A stretch of DNA of 64,000 nt from Sporolactobacillus nakayamae (GCF_900113325.1 NZ_FOOY01000009.1:62001-126000), one strand, 5' to 3'; positions 8,626-17,715 are shown, counted from the stretch's first letter. Numbers and translations: made by a program. The notes: a model not told the origin generated them from the sequence alone.

Positions 8626-9354
8626 TTGTTGATTAATCATCTGTCATACCATTACCCTAAGAATCACAAAATCATCTTTGACGATCTATCCATAAACATC
8701 ATGCCAAAATCTATAAATGTTCTGCTCGGTGAGAATGGAGAAGGAAAAACGACACTTTTCGATGTGGTATCCGGATTGATTCGTACCGACGCTCAGATCC
8801 ATGATAAAGTGCCGGAAAAGGATCTTATATACCAAATCCAAGGCGTGCCGATTTTAAGTACGCTTTGTGGCAAGGATTTGGCAGAACTGATTCTCTGTTC
8901 CAGTGGACAATATCGATTCGGAGATATGAATCCTCATTTGTTTGAGAAAAGAATGGAGAATGATAGGGACTCATTCAAGAAGGTCCAGTATCTCTGGAAA
9001 ATGCAATACGGCAAAATGTCTCCGGGGGAGCGCCGCTGGTTTACCATTCTGCTGTACTGTCTAATTGATAAAACGCTTTATATTTTTGATGAGCCGACGG
9101 CCGGAGTAGATTCTTACGCTGCAAGACAAATTATAGAGCAAATCAATTTGCTTCAGGAAAAAGAAGGGAAAACCATATTCATTGCGACACATCGGATTGA
9201 TGATCTCAGGCATTTTTCGCATTTTCACATTCATGTTCTGTCTCATGGGAAGATTGTGTTAAATGAGAATGAACGAAATTGGATTCAGGCTGCCAAAAGG
9301 GTTAACTTACCTTTTCTAAATGTATTTGCTGACGCTTGGATAAATGATAATTGA
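8626..9354 (+). CDS. ABC transporter ATP-binding protein
   Basis: A single ABC domain of about 242 residues. Walker A is GENGEGKTT, the signature is the unusual MSPGERRW in place of LSGGQ, Walker B ends in IFDEPTAGVD, and the H-loop is ATHR. It pairs with the permease just upstream (11-base gap). Start choice is ambiguous: GAGGTG (8614-8619) favours one of three successive TTG codons (8623, 8626, 8629), while a GTG at 8617 overlaps the site. Likely role: energising export of, or immunity to, a peptide or drug. The next genes are a sensor kinase and regulator. Confidence 0.85.
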   Translation: MLINHLSYHYPKNHKIIFDDLSINIMPKSINVLLGENGEGKTTLFDVVSGLIRTDAQIHDKVPEKDLIYQIQGVPILSTLCGKDLAELILCSSGQYRFGDMNPHLFEKRMENDRDSFKKVQYLWKMQYGKMSPGERRWFTILLYCLIDKTLYIFDEPTAGVDSYAARQIIEQINLLQEKEGKTIFIATHRIDDLRHFSHFHIHVLSHGKIVLNENERNWIQAAKRVNLPFLNVFADAWINDN

Positions 9355-9437
9355 AAAAATGATTGAATAGAATAGCTTTGGATGATTTACGGAATGACGA
9401 TTTGTGCGTATTCTAGAGAAAGGGATGCACGGTATGT

Positions 9438-10574
9438 ATGAAAGGAAGTGTGGGTGTGAAGCTGTTTCCAAAATCGACAGGTCCTTACCCCTATCTATGG
9501 ATACTGATCATTTTTCCTCAATATTTCATCAATGCTTTGCAAGATGACAATCTAACAAGCAAAGTCACCGCTTTAATCACGGGTATTATACTCATTTATG
9601 TGTTTCGGCAGATGTATTGGCTGGGTTATCTGGCACTACTCCTTCATTTCTTGCTCGGGATTGCAGCGTTAACCGCTGTTTCTATTGTTGTGGATCCGTC
9701 CATGATGTTTTATGCTATTGGCTTGGTGTTTCTGTTTGGTTATATTGAACACGTAAGGAATCTAGTAATTGGTATTGCTGGACTCATTATTGCATATTTG
9801 ACTGTAGCTTTGGTTGTTAATGGAGATCCGCTTGCATTTGATAACCCGTACCAGGTTGTCTTTTTACTGGTAGAAGCGGTAATTCCGACAGCTGTTTTTA
9901 TGCACGAACGAACCAAAAACCTGCACCATCAATTGGATCACGCGAATGAACAGATTGTGACGCTGGTAAAGGAACAGGAGCGCGATCGTCTCGCGCGTGA
10001 TCTGCACGACACGTTAGGGCATACATTGACCATGATCGTTCTCAAAAGTGAACTTGCTCTGCGGCTCATAGATCAGGACCGGGACAAAGTGAGAAGAGAA
10101 ATCGGCGAAATTGAACAAATAACCCGATCAGCATTGCGTCAGACTCGGGAGATTGTTTCCTCGAACAGGCATCATTCGTTGACGGAGGAACTTAATGAAT
10201 CAAAACGTTTTCTCGAAATGAAGGGCATCTCTGTCACAATATGTTCTCCGGAGACATGGCCTCAGATTCAGCAGTCGTCTGATGAGACGATGCTGAGCCT
10301 CGCTCTGCGAGAAGGAATCACAAATGTAGCAAGACACAGTGCGGCAGAGCATTGTCGCATTGATGCAAGAGTTGAGTACCCAAAATTGGTTCTGGAAGTT
10401 AAAGATGATGGGGTTGGAATTGGCAAAGAGCTTTCAGGGGGAAGCGGTATGCATACCATGCGTGAACGTATGCAGTTAGTCGGTGGCACAGTTGATTTTT
10501 TAACTGAAGAGAGCGGTACAACCCTTTGTTTTTCATTACCTCTGAATGAGAAGAAAGCTGGTGTGGGTCTATGA
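9438..10574 (+). CDS. DesK/LiaS-type sensor histidine kinase
   Basis: Membrane sensor kinase of 378 residues. Five or six N-terminal transmembrane helices (to about residue 155) are followed by a coiled linker. A HisKA_3 dimerisation domain with phospho-acceptor His in RDLHDTLGH (about residue 191) comes next, then an HATPase domain with N-box EGITNVARH and G-boxes DDGVGIG and GSGMHTMRER. It overlaps the regulator gene by four bases (ATGA), implying translational coupling. A GTG at 9456 is an alternative start with its own AAAGGA. Signal unknown; the ABC transporter upstream suggests envelope or antibiotic stress. Confidence 0.9.
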   Translation: MKGSVGVKLFPKSTGPYPYLWILIIFPQYFINALQDDNLTSKVTALITGIILIYVFRQMYWLGYLALLLHFLLGIAALTAVSIVVDPSMMFYAIGLVFLFGYIEHVRNLVIGIAGLIIAYLTVALVVNGDPLAFDNPYQVVFLLVEAVIPTAVFMHERTKNLHHQLDHANEQIVTLVKEQERDRLARDLHDTLGHTLTMIVLKSELALRLIDQDRDKVRREIGEIEQITRSALRQTREIVSSNRHHSLTEELNESKRFLEMKGISVTICSPETWPQIQQSSDETMLSLALREGITNVARHSAAEHCRIDARVEYPKLVLEVKDDGVGIGKELSGGSGMHTMRERMQLVGGTVDFLTEESGTTLCFSLPLNEKKAGVGL

Positions 10575-11173
10575 GACTGGTGATTGCCGAGGACCAAGGC
10601 ATGCTGCGCGGAGCACTTGCCCAGTTGCTTGAAATGGAAGATGATATTGAGGTCATTGGTCAGACTGGAAACGGCAGAGATGCAGTTGAGTTAATTAAAA
10701 AACAAACGCCTGATCTTTTAATTGCGGATATTGAAATGCCTGGAATGACCGGTTTAGAGGTTGCTGAAGAAATAAAACGATCATGCTCCAGTTGTAAAGT
10801 AGTGATCGTGACAACATTCGCACGTCCCGGATACCTCGAACGCGCGATGAAAGCGGGCGCATCCGGATACATACTGAAAGATGAACCGATAAATAACTTA
10901 ATCGCGCATTTGAGACTCATAAACAATGGAGGCAGGTTTATTAGTCCTGAGCTGGCGACAGCGTTCTATTTTGCCAAAGAAAATCCGCTGACTGAGAGAG
11001 AACAGGATGTGTTGCGTCAGGCTTATTCGGGTTGCGGGACACAACAGATCGCGGATCATTTTCATCTAACACGAGGCACGGTACGCAACTATTTGTCAAC
11101 GGCCATTCAAAAGATGGATGCACATTCGAGACAAGAGGCGGCAAAAAAGGCGAAAGACAACGGATGGATCTAG
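10571..11173 (+). CDS. NarL/LuxR-family response regulator (DesR-like)
   Basis: A 200-residue two-domain regulator. The receiver domain has acidic residues ED near the N-terminus, phospho-acceptor Asp in LIADIEMPGM (about residue 54), Thr in VTTFARPGY and Lys in LKDEP. A LuxR-type HTH occupies the C-terminus (LTEREQDVLRQ to GTVRNYLSTAI). It is the cognate partner of the overlapping DesK-type kinase. Expected target: the promoter region of this same operon, where two palindromes were seen. Confidence 0.92.
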   Translation: MRLVIAEDQGMLRGALAQLLEMEDDIEVIGQTGNGRDAVELIKKQTPDLLIADIEMPGMTGLEVAEEIKRSCSSCKVVIVTTFARPGYLERAMKAGASGYILKDEPINNLIAHLRLINNGGRFISPELATAFYFAKENPLTEREQDVLRQAYSGCGTQQIADHFHLTRGTVRNYLSTAIQKMDAHSRQEAAKKAKDNGWI

Positions 11174-11190
11174 GTGAGAGGAGCCTATGA

Positions 11191-11865
11191 ATGTTTAAGA
11201 TAATGATCGTAGAAGATGATTCAACAATGCGTGAGATGATTGCAGAAACATTGGAAAAATGGAAGTTCGATACTAAATCTGTAATTGATTTTGAGCAGGT
11301 TGTTGCGTGCTTTATCAGCTATCAACCCGAGCTGATTTTGCTTGACATCAATCTTCCTGTATTTGATGGGTTTTATTGGTGCCAGAAGATTCGCACACTA
11401 TCAAATGTACCGATTATCTTTATTTCATCACGTGATACGGTAATGGACAAAATCATGTCGATGAATATGGGCGGAGATGATTACATCACCAAACCAATCA
11501 ATTTGGATGTATTGACAGCAAAAATTAACGCGCTGCTCCGAAGGACCTATTCGTATATGGAGAGCAGTCTTCAAGTTTTGGAATATCATGGCGCGATGCT
11601 TCAGCTCACAGAGAATGTACTCATGTACCATGACCAGTCAATTGAACTGACAAAAAATGAGTTCAGAATGATGCACACGTTCATGAAACACGCAGGATCA
11701 ATTATCTCCAGAGATCAGATCATGCGCGATTTGTGGGAAAATGAAAGCTTTGTTGATGACAACACGTTGACAGTAAACATGGTACGGCTGCGTAAAAAGC
11801 TTGATACGCTTGGTATGAAAGAATGGATCAAAACGAAAAAAGGGCAAGGTTATCAGTTGCAATGA
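11191..11865 (+). CDS. OmpR-family response regulator (BceR-like)
   Basis: A 224-residue regulator. The receiver has EDD at residues 8-10, phospho-acceptor Asp in LLDINLPVFDG (about 52) and Lys in ITKP. The C-terminal winged helix ends in GYQLQ, typical of OmpR/PhoB members. The gene follows the DesR-like regulator after 17 bases with GAGAGG before ATG, and its stop overlaps the next kinase gene (ATGA). The following kinase and ABC genes identify it as the BceR part of a Bce-type peptide-antibiotic module. Confidence 0.92.
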   Translation: MFKIMIVEDDSTMREMIAETLEKWKFDTKSVIDFEQVVACFISYQPELILLDINLPVFDGFYWCQKIRTLSNVPIIFISSRDTVMDKIMSMNMGGDDYITKPINLDVLTAKINALLRRTYSYMESSLQVLEYHGAMLQLTENVLMYHDQSIELTKNEFRMMHTFMKHAGSIISRDQIMRDLWENESFVDDNTLTVNMVRLRKKLDTLGMKEWIKTKKGQGYQLQ

Positions 11866-12905
11866 AAATAACTAACTATTTGTGCGATCAAAGATTATGG
11901 TTCGTTTATTATATAACTTCTAGTGCTTTTCTTACAATCTTTCTGACTGTCGTACCTTCATTGCGACTGAAACTCGGCGATCTTCTGTATCTGCATGGAG
12001 TGCTGTTCTTTTTCTTTATCGTTTTTTTACTCATTGATTATTATCGAAAAGCGCGTTATCTGTCAGTGCTGAAACAAGTGGCTGAACGCTATGAGAGGGA
12101 CCGATTATTTACCATCCCTGACTTCAAGACGCACGAACAGAGAGCGATGGCTCATCTATTGAGTAAAATAGACAAGAATCATCGGCAGCATATGCATCAA
12201 TTACAATCGGATATCAATGAGAATAAAGATTTTATTCTTGCCTGGGTTCATGAAGTGAAAACACCGATTGCGGCAGGAAAGATGCTGATCGCCGCGAGCG
12301 TGGACAAAAGCAAAGATGAGCTCGTTGATAAGTTTGAAGATGAACTTGATGCGATTGATCGTGATGTGGAGCGAGCACTTTATTATTCACGAACAGAAGG
12401 TTTTTCCAACGATTATTTAATCAGTGAGTATAAAATGCAGTCGATCATTGACTACTTGCTTAAGAAAAATGCGAAGCTGTTTATCGCTAAAAAGATTAAG
12501 GTAGATAGGCGTGGTCTGCAGATTCAAGTGCTGACAGATAAAAAATGGCTGCAGTTTATTATTGATCAGATCATATCCAACGCATTGAAATATATGGATG
12601 TTCATGGAACATTGTCGATTACGGGTGAACGATTAGAACGAGGCAGTCGATTACGTATTAAAGATAATGGATGCGGTATTGCGCCGCAAGATTTGCGACG
12701 CGTATTTGAAAAGGGTTTTACCGGATCGCTCGGAAGAGAAACAAAGCATGCCACAGGGATCGGACTTTATCTTGTCCAAACGTTGGCTAAGAAGCTTGGC
12801 CATCATGTATCCATAACGTCGGCGCAGGGCGAGGGAACGGAAGTCATTTTGGAGTTTCCAGATCATGTTGATTACACGGAAGTTGGGCGCAGAGCAGCAA
12901 CGTGA
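11862..12905 (+). CDS. Intramembrane-sensing histidine kinase (BceS-like)
   Basis: Sensor kinase of 347 residues. Two closely spaced transmembrane helices (about residues 15-60) with almost no extracellular loop are the hallmark of intramembrane-sensing kinases that read their signal through a BceAB transporter. The phospho-acceptor His is in WVHEVKTPI. The HATPase domain has ISNALKY, DNGCGI and ATGIGLYLV. ATG 11862 overlaps the stop of the regulator gene; the longer open frame upstream is not needed. Signal: flux through the permease encoded downstream, by family analogy. Confidence 0.92.
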   Translation: MKITNYLCDQRLWFVYYITSSAFLTIFLTVVPSLRLKLGDLLYLHGVLFFFFIVFLLIDYYRKARYLSVLKQVAERYERDRLFTIPDFKTHEQRAMAHLLSKIDKNHRQHMHQLQSDINENKDFILAWVHEVKTPIAAGKMLIAASVDKSKDELVDKFEDELDAIDRDVERALYYSRTEGFSNDYLISEYKMQSIIDYLLKKNAKLFIAKKIKVDRRGLQIQVLTDKKWLQFIIDQIISNALKYMDVHGTLSITGERLERGSRLRIKDNGCGIAPQDLRRVFEKGFTGSLGRETKHATGIGLYLVQTLAKKLGHHVSITSAQGEGTEVILEFPDHVDYTEVGRRAAT

Positions 12906-12911
12906 CGAAAG

Positions 12912-12975
12912 TGTAAGCTTGCTGCTTAAACTGTAAGCTATTTCGAGGGAACCCCGGCACGTTGTCATTTACAAT
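12912..12975 (+). promoter_or_regulatory. Direct-repeat operator and -10 before bceA-like gene
   Basis: TGTAAGCT occurs at 12912-12919 and again at 12932-12939, exactly 20 bases apart, so both copies face the same side of the helix. A TACAAT -10 lies at 12970-12975 with no matching -35. This is the arrangement expected for an OmpR-family activator bound upstream of a transporter promoter. The repeats are seen; BceR-type binding is inferred. Confidence 0.45.
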
Positions 12976-13014
12976 GAAAAAGTAATGGACGAAACGATAA
13001 TAAAGGGGCTGTTT

Positions 13015-13779
13015 ATGATGCTGCTGAATGCAAAAGGATTACAGAAAGTCTATGGAAGAAAAGGACAAACGTATACGGCCATTCGAAGTCTTGATCTATC
13101 GATTGACAAAGGCGAGTTTGTTGGAGTAATGGGGCCATCCGGTTCGGGGAAAACAACGCTGCTGAACATCATGTCGACGATTGACCAACCTTCTGATGGA
13201 ACGGTTGAAATTAACGGTCGGAATATGAACACAATGAACGAAAAAGAACTCGCGATTTTCAGAAGAGAGCATTTGGGCTTTATCTTCCAAGACTATAACC
13301 TGCTCGATACGCTGACTGTTGAAGAAAATATTGTACTCCCCTTAGCCTTGGCGAAAGTGAACGCGAATGAGATTGAGCGAAGAGTACATGAAACAGCCGA
13401 CTTTTTGGGGCTGAAGGAACTGCTTAATAAGTATCCATATGAAGTCTCAGGTGGTCAAAAGCAGCGAACAGCCGTAGCACGTGCGACCATTTTCAAACCG
13501 GATATTATCTTTGCGGATGAACCGACAGGCGCGCTTGATTCAAAATCAGCTACAACCTTGTTGCGAATGTTGACACGACTTAACGAAGAAGAGATGGCAA
13601 CTTTACTAATGGTAACGCATGATGCGTTCTCTGCGAGCTACTGTCATCGAATCCTATTCATCAAGGACGGGGAGATCTTCACCCAGCTTGATCGTGGCCG
13701 TTTCTCAAGAAAGGAATTTTTTCAGAAGATCCTCGATGTACTCTCCGTTTTAGGGGGTGAGGCAAGTGACCTTATTTGA
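13015..13779 (+). CDS. BceA-like ABC transporter ATPase
   Basis: A 254-residue ABC ATPase of the peptide-antibiotic (BceA/YxdL/VraD) type. Walker A is GPSGSGKTT, the Q-loop is FIFQDYNLLD, the signature is VSGGQKQR, Walker B is IIFADEPTGALD and the H-loop is VTHD. ATG 13015 has AAAGGGG 6 bases upstream; the frame opens 10 codons earlier at 12985 without a good site. Its stop overlaps the permease gene. With the permease it should remove cell-envelope-targeting peptides from their lipid II-cycle targets and act as the flux sensor for the kinase. Confidence 0.93.
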   Translation: MMLLNAKGLQKVYGRKGQTYTAIRSLDLSIDKGEFVGVMGPSGSGKTTLLNIMSTIDQPSDGTVEINGRNMNTMNEKELAIFRREHLGFIFQDYNLLDTLTVEENIVLPLALAKVNANEIERRVHETADFLGLKELLNKYPYEVSGGQKQRTAVARATIFKPDIIFADEPTGALDSKSATTLLRMLTRLNEEEMATLLMVTHDAFSASYCHRILFIKDGEIFTQLDRGRFSRKEFFQKILDVLSVLGGEASDLI

Positions 13780-15718
13780 GCTTGCCCGCCGAAATATGGC
13801 ACGAAATTTCATTCAGTATTTTCTCTATTTCGGTTCAATGATCATCAGTGTGCTGATTTTCTTCATCTTTGTGTCTATTCAATATAATGACGAGGCGCAA
13901 GCGGCTGCCGCGGATTCTGTTAAAATCAACACCGCATTTCAAGCGGCTTCGATTGTTCTGCTGATCTTTGTTGCTCTATTCATCTGGTACTCCAACAGCT
14001 TTTTCACAAAAAGACGCAAGAAAGAAATCGGTTTGTATGCACTGATGGGTTTGCGCAAAAAACAGATCGGTTGGATGCTTTTCTTTGAGAACTTAATTCT
14101 TGGTCTGATGTCACTTGCCGTCGGTATGTTCATAGGTATGCTGCTTTCAAAATTTTTTATTATGATTCTGATGAAATTGATGCACATCACTGTGGCGGTT
14201 CATTTTTCCATTTCATTGCCCGCTATTCTTGAGACGATTATTGTCTTTCTCGTTATCATCGTGACGGCCTCGTTCTATGGCTACCGCTTGATCTATGGTT
14301 TTCAACTTGTGGAACTCTTTCGTGATGAGAAGAAAGGCGATCGTGAGCCAAAAGTATCCATTTTTCAGGCGCTTCTTGCCGTTGCACTCATTGGTACCGG
14401 TTACTTTCTCGTACTTCAAGATTTGAAACCACCGCTTTGGCGACTGCCTATTGTCGCGCTTATGATGCTCTTATGCATCATTGCCGGCACCTATCTGCTC
14501 TTTCGCTCATTGACAGTTTTTATTCTCAAACAAATGCGCAAGCGAAAAAATGTCTATTATAAAGGGACAAATGTAATTGGTATCTCGCAGCTTTTGTATC
14601 GGATGAGAGGAAACGCGCGCGTGCTGACGGTGATTGCAGCGATGAGCGCGGTGACCCTGGTGTCTGTGGGAACTAGCTATAGTTTTTATTACAATGCGGG
14701 CGAGTGGACTAAAAATAATTTTCCGCATAGCTATAAGTACGTCATTCCAGTGGATCAGCAGGATAAGGCAGAACAGTTACTCTACAAAGCATTGCGGGCA
14801 GATGGAGAGCAGCATAAAGTTACCTCTCACGTGTCTGTCCCTGCGCTCAACTTAGACGTGCAAATGTTGGAATATGATGGCGGATCAGCAGAATTCGACA
14901 TCATTTCTGAAGCTGTTTATAACCAAGTGGCGGCGCGTTACGGGCAGAAGGATCGAATTCATCTCATCGGAAATGAAGCAACAATGCTGGCAAAATTTTA
15001 TGAGAAAAAATTTAAGAAAAGTTATATTGGTCACAATGGCAAGATAGGATCAGTCGAGAGTTATGAAAATGGCGGAAAGAAAACGTTTGTCCATTACGTT
15101 AGCTATGAGCGCACGAAATTTTTGCAGTCAACGACGGTCGTGGTGAGTGACACAATGTTTCAGAAACTAGCAAGGGTGAGCAAACCATTGATTTTGAACC
15201 AAATTGATGTCTCCGGTCAGGAACATTTAGGAAAAGTGGATGACCAATTTTTGATTGCCATGAATAATCTTGAAAAAAAAATCAAAGAAAGGAATGCTCA
15301 CTATTACGGTGTATTCAGTTTCTATGGCATCTACCATTCGACCATGACAGCCTACGGATTGATCATGTTCTTGGGTGCTTTTCTTGGCCTTGTTTTCCTG
15401 CTGGCGACCGGCAGCATTATTTATTTCAAACAGCTGAACGAAGCTGCGCAGGAAAAGCCGCAGTATGCAATTCTGAGAAAAGTGGGCCTGACAAACAGAG
15501 AGATTAGAGGAACAATCGCGAAACAAGCAGCCTTTATCTTTGTTCTGCCGCTTGTAATGGGTGTTTTGCATAGTACGATCGCGTTAGGAGCGCTATCACG
15601 TATGATTGACGATGATCTGACCGTTCCAGCTGTGATTTGTATGGGAATCTATGCGCTCATCTATTTTATTTACTATTTGTTTACCGTGCGCGCGTATACA
15701 AAGATGGTCACCTCATAA
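13766..15718 (+). CDS. BceB-like ABC transporter permease
   Basis: A 650-residue FtsX-superfamily permease. The N-terminal transmembrane segments, a large extracellular domain (about residues 310-520) placed between late helices, and three C-terminal helices match the 10-helix BceB layout. The extracellular domain is the family's specificity and signalling part. GTG 13766 is preferred because GGGGGTGAGG lies directly before it; a GTG at 13757 falls inside that site. The gene overlaps bceA by 14 bases. Substrate (for example bacitracin-like, nisin-like or defensin-like) cannot be deduced. Confidence 0.92.
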   Translation: MTLFELARRNMARNFIQYFLYFGSMIISVLIFFIFVSIQYNDEAQAAAADSVKINTAFQAASIVLLIFVALFIWYSNSFFTKRRKKEIGLYALMGLRKKQIGWMLFFENLILGLMSLAVGMFIGMLLSKFFIMILMKLMHITVAVHFSISLPAILETIIVFLVIIVTASFYGYRLIYGFQLVELFRDEKKGDREPKVSIFQALLAVALIGTGYFLVLQDLKPPLWRLPIVALMMLLCIIAGTYLLFRSLTVFILKQMRKRKNVYYKGTNVIGISQLLYRMRGNARVLTVIAAMSAVTLVSVGTSYSFYYNAGEWTKNNFPHSYKYVIPVDQQDKAEQLLYKALRADGEQHKVTSHVSVPALNLDVQMLEYDGGSAEFDIISEAVYNQVAARYGQKDRIHLIGNEATMLAKFYEKKFKKSYIGHNGKIGSVESYENGGKKTFVHYVSYERTKFLQSTTVVVSDTMFQKLARVSKPLILNQIDVSGQEHLGKVDDQFLIAMNNLEKKIKERNAHYYGVFSFYGIYHSTMTAYGLIMFLGAFLGLVFLLATGSIIYFKQLNEAAQEKPQYAILRKVGLTNREIRGTIAKQAAFIFVLPLVMGVLHSTIALGALSRMIDDDLTVPAVICMGIYALIYFIYYLFTVRAYTKMVTS

Positions 15719-15857
15719 AACAAGAGCAACAAACCCAATCAATACTTGGAGCGAGCAATTCACAAATGCACATTGATTCTTTGTCGAAAATGTGCGCGTG
15801 CTGATACAAATGGGGACATGACTGCATAAGATATAGAAAAATAGAGGAGGATGCAGT

Positions 15858-15917
15858 ATGTTTATTCTCATCGTTGTGATGTTTATTCTCCTTATCATTG
15901 TGGGTCTTTTCTATTGA
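15858..15917 (+). CDS. YjcZ-like 19-residue membrane peptide
   Basis: A tiny gene encoding a single hydrophobic helix, with core ILIVVMFILLIIVGLFY. This closely resembles the conserved VVLFILLIIVG core of YjcZ-family sporulation peptides, but it lacks the Gly/Tyr-rich N-terminus usual there. An excellent AGGAGG lies at 15845-15850, 7 bases ahead of ATG, and a terminator follows directly. The strong site and terminator argue that it is real. Function unknown; related peptides are found in spores. Confidence 0.7.
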   Translation: MFILIVVMFILLIIVGLFY

Positions 15918-15933
15918 CAAATGATCCCGATGT

Positions 15934-15972
15934 CAACCGGTTTTCAGGTCATAAATGAAATCCGGTTTTTTG
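15934..15972 (+). terminator. Terminator after the YjcZ-like gene
   Basis: AACCGG...TTTCA pairs with TGAAA...CCGGTT, followed by six T residues. Confidence 0.75.
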
Positions 15973-16178
15973 CACAGGCAAGAAAATATAAAAGTTAAGA
16001 ATTTAAGGAAAACTATCCGGACGTTCATCCAAAAATCAAAATAAAAGTGTCAAACAATTTTTTGTGAACTGCTTCTTCCAAACTAGTGTTTAGTCGACAA
16101 AAAAACCCCGTTCAGAATTTGCCGGAAATGTGTGACAATAAAGGTATCTTAATTATGCGAAAGGAAGTGCCTGCAGCG

Positions 16179-16448
16179 ATGCCAAACATCGTTTCTTTCA
16201 AATTCAACCCAGCGGAACTGAAACTAAACAAATTCATTGATTTCTATGGTTACTGCACGCAATGGAATCAAAATATTTATGTATATGGTAAAAATGAATC
16301 GCAAAAGGTTCATCGTCTTTCTGAACTTCTTTCCTTTATTTTGTTTTCTCATGATCATGAATGCCTGATCGTTATTGAGGGTAGTGGAATTGATGAAACA
16401 AAAGACTATATTACCAAACACTTAGTTGGTGGTGTTCAGACAGCCTAA
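16179..16448 (+). CDS. Small protein, possibly HPr-like
   Basis: An 89-residue soluble protein, close to HPr in length. The C-terminal half (SELLSFILFSHDHECLIVIE then an acidic helix) recalls the HPr fold, but there is no histidine in the position of HPr His15, so it could not act as a PTS phosphocarrier. The start ATG 16179 follows AAAGGAAG by 11 bases; the open frame extends further upstream without a better site. It stands just before yfkAB with its own spacing. The family call is tentative and the function unknown. Confidence 0.5.
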   Translation: MPNIVSFKFNPAELKLNKFIDFYGYCTQWNQNIYVYGKNESQKVHRLSELLSFILFSHDHECLIVIEGSGIDETKDYITKHLVGGVQTA

Positions 16449-16515
16449 GTAGGGTTTGCGTATAGTGTGATGCCCAATCTAAAATGTGACAAATCCGTGA
16501 ATTATCTTTTCAATA

Positions 16516-16524
16516 TGGTATAGT
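16516..16524 (+). promoter_or_regulatory. Extended -10 promoter of yfkAB
   Basis: TGGTATAGT lies 40 bases upstream of the start codon. No good -35 is present. Confidence 0.5.
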
Positions 16525-16563
16525 ATGAATAGCGTAAATTCATATTGAAAGGGTAGGAGTTGC

Positions 16564-17694
16564 ATGACAACAATTGAACGCATAAGGACAGCGCCGATCA
16601 GTCCTGAAAATGATCCGTGGGAAGCCTATTTTGATGTGGAGCACTATGGACATTTAACACTGACGAATGTGGAGTTTACCACAACCACGCTCTGCAACAT
16701 GAGGTGTGAGCATTGCGCGGTGGGCTATACCTTGCAGAAACGTGATCCGGATGCCCTTCCATTAGACTTGATTTTCAAACGGCTTGACGAAGCGAAAGAT
16801 CTTCACGCTTTAAGTATCACAGGCGGCGAACCGATGCTGTCACTCAAGTCGGTGAAAGAGTATGTGGTACCCATCTTAAAGTATGCGCGTGAACGCGGAT
16901 TGAGAACCCAGATCAATTCGAATCTGACGCTTGATCTTGCGCGATATGAACTGATTATTCCATATCTTGACGTACTTCATATTTCGTTTAACTATGGAAG
17001 CTTCGAAGATTATTCCACTATTGGTTTCGCTATAATGGAGAAGAAACCGAAAATAGAAGCACAACGGCTGTTTTTTGATCGCATGATTGAAAACGCGCGG
17101 GAACTGACAGCACGTGGCGTCATCGTTTCAGCGGAAACGATGATCAATAAGCGGACATTGCCGCATCTCGAACGGATTCACGAACAAGTGGTAGCGATGG
17201 GGTGTCAACGGCACGAAGTACATCCGATGTATCCGAGCGATTTTGCCAGCGCGTTACAAGTCGCCTCACTTGATGAGATTCGATCCGGTATTCATCGTTT
17301 GCTTGATTGTCGTGACCAGAACGTGTGGATGCTGTTCGGTACCCTGCCATTTTATCCTTGCAATAAAAATGAGAAGGATCTGGCATTGCTTGAACGTCTG
17401 TATCATGAGAAAAATGTAACGGTTCGTAATGACCCGGATGGCCGTTCTCGGCTTAATGTTAACATTTTTGATGGCAATATTATCGTGACTGATTTTGGCG
17501 ATGCGCCGGCACTGGGCAACATTAAAACAACAGCACTTGAAGATGCTTATCAACACTGGTTGATGACCCCGCTCGCAAAATCGCTGAATTGTCATTGTCC
17601 CGCGGTCAAGTGTCTCGGGCCCAATGTACTTGTCAAAAATACTTATTATAAAGACGTTGATTTTATGCAGCGAAAAGCGCTGATTGCACGGTGA
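16564..17694 (+). CDS. yfkAB: Radical SAM/CxCxxxxC motif protein YfkAB
   Basis: A 376-residue radical SAM enzyme. The cluster-binding CxxxCxxC is CNMRCEHC (about residues 44-51), followed by the SAM-binding ITGGEPM. Near the C-terminus CHCPAVKC supplies the CxCxxxxC motif that defines the YfkAB group, which probably binds an auxiliary iron-sulfur cluster. The fused full-length form is present without frameshift. Substrate and pathway are unknown for the family. GGGTAGGAG precedes the ATG. It is a single gene ending at a shared terminator. Confidence 0.9.
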   Translation: MTTIERIRTAPISPENDPWEAYFDVEHYGHLTLTNVEFTTTTLCNMRCEHCAVGYTLQKRDPDALPLDLIFKRLDEAKDLHALSITGGEPMLSLKSVKEYVVPILKYARERGLRTQINSNLTLDLARYELIIPYLDVLHISFNYGSFEDYSTIGFAIMEKKPKIEAQRLFFDRMIENARELTARGVIVSAETMINKRTLPHLERIHEQVVAMGCQRHEVHPMYPSDFASALQVASLDEIRSGIHRLLDCRDQNVWMLFGTLPFYPCNKNEKDLALLERLYHEKNVTVRNDPDGRSRLNVNIFDGNIIVTDFGDAPALGNIKTTALEDAYQHWLMTPLAKSLNCHCPAVKCLGPNVLVKNTYYKDVDFMQRKALIAR

Positions 17695-17715
17695 TTCACA
17701 ACTATTTATAATAAA

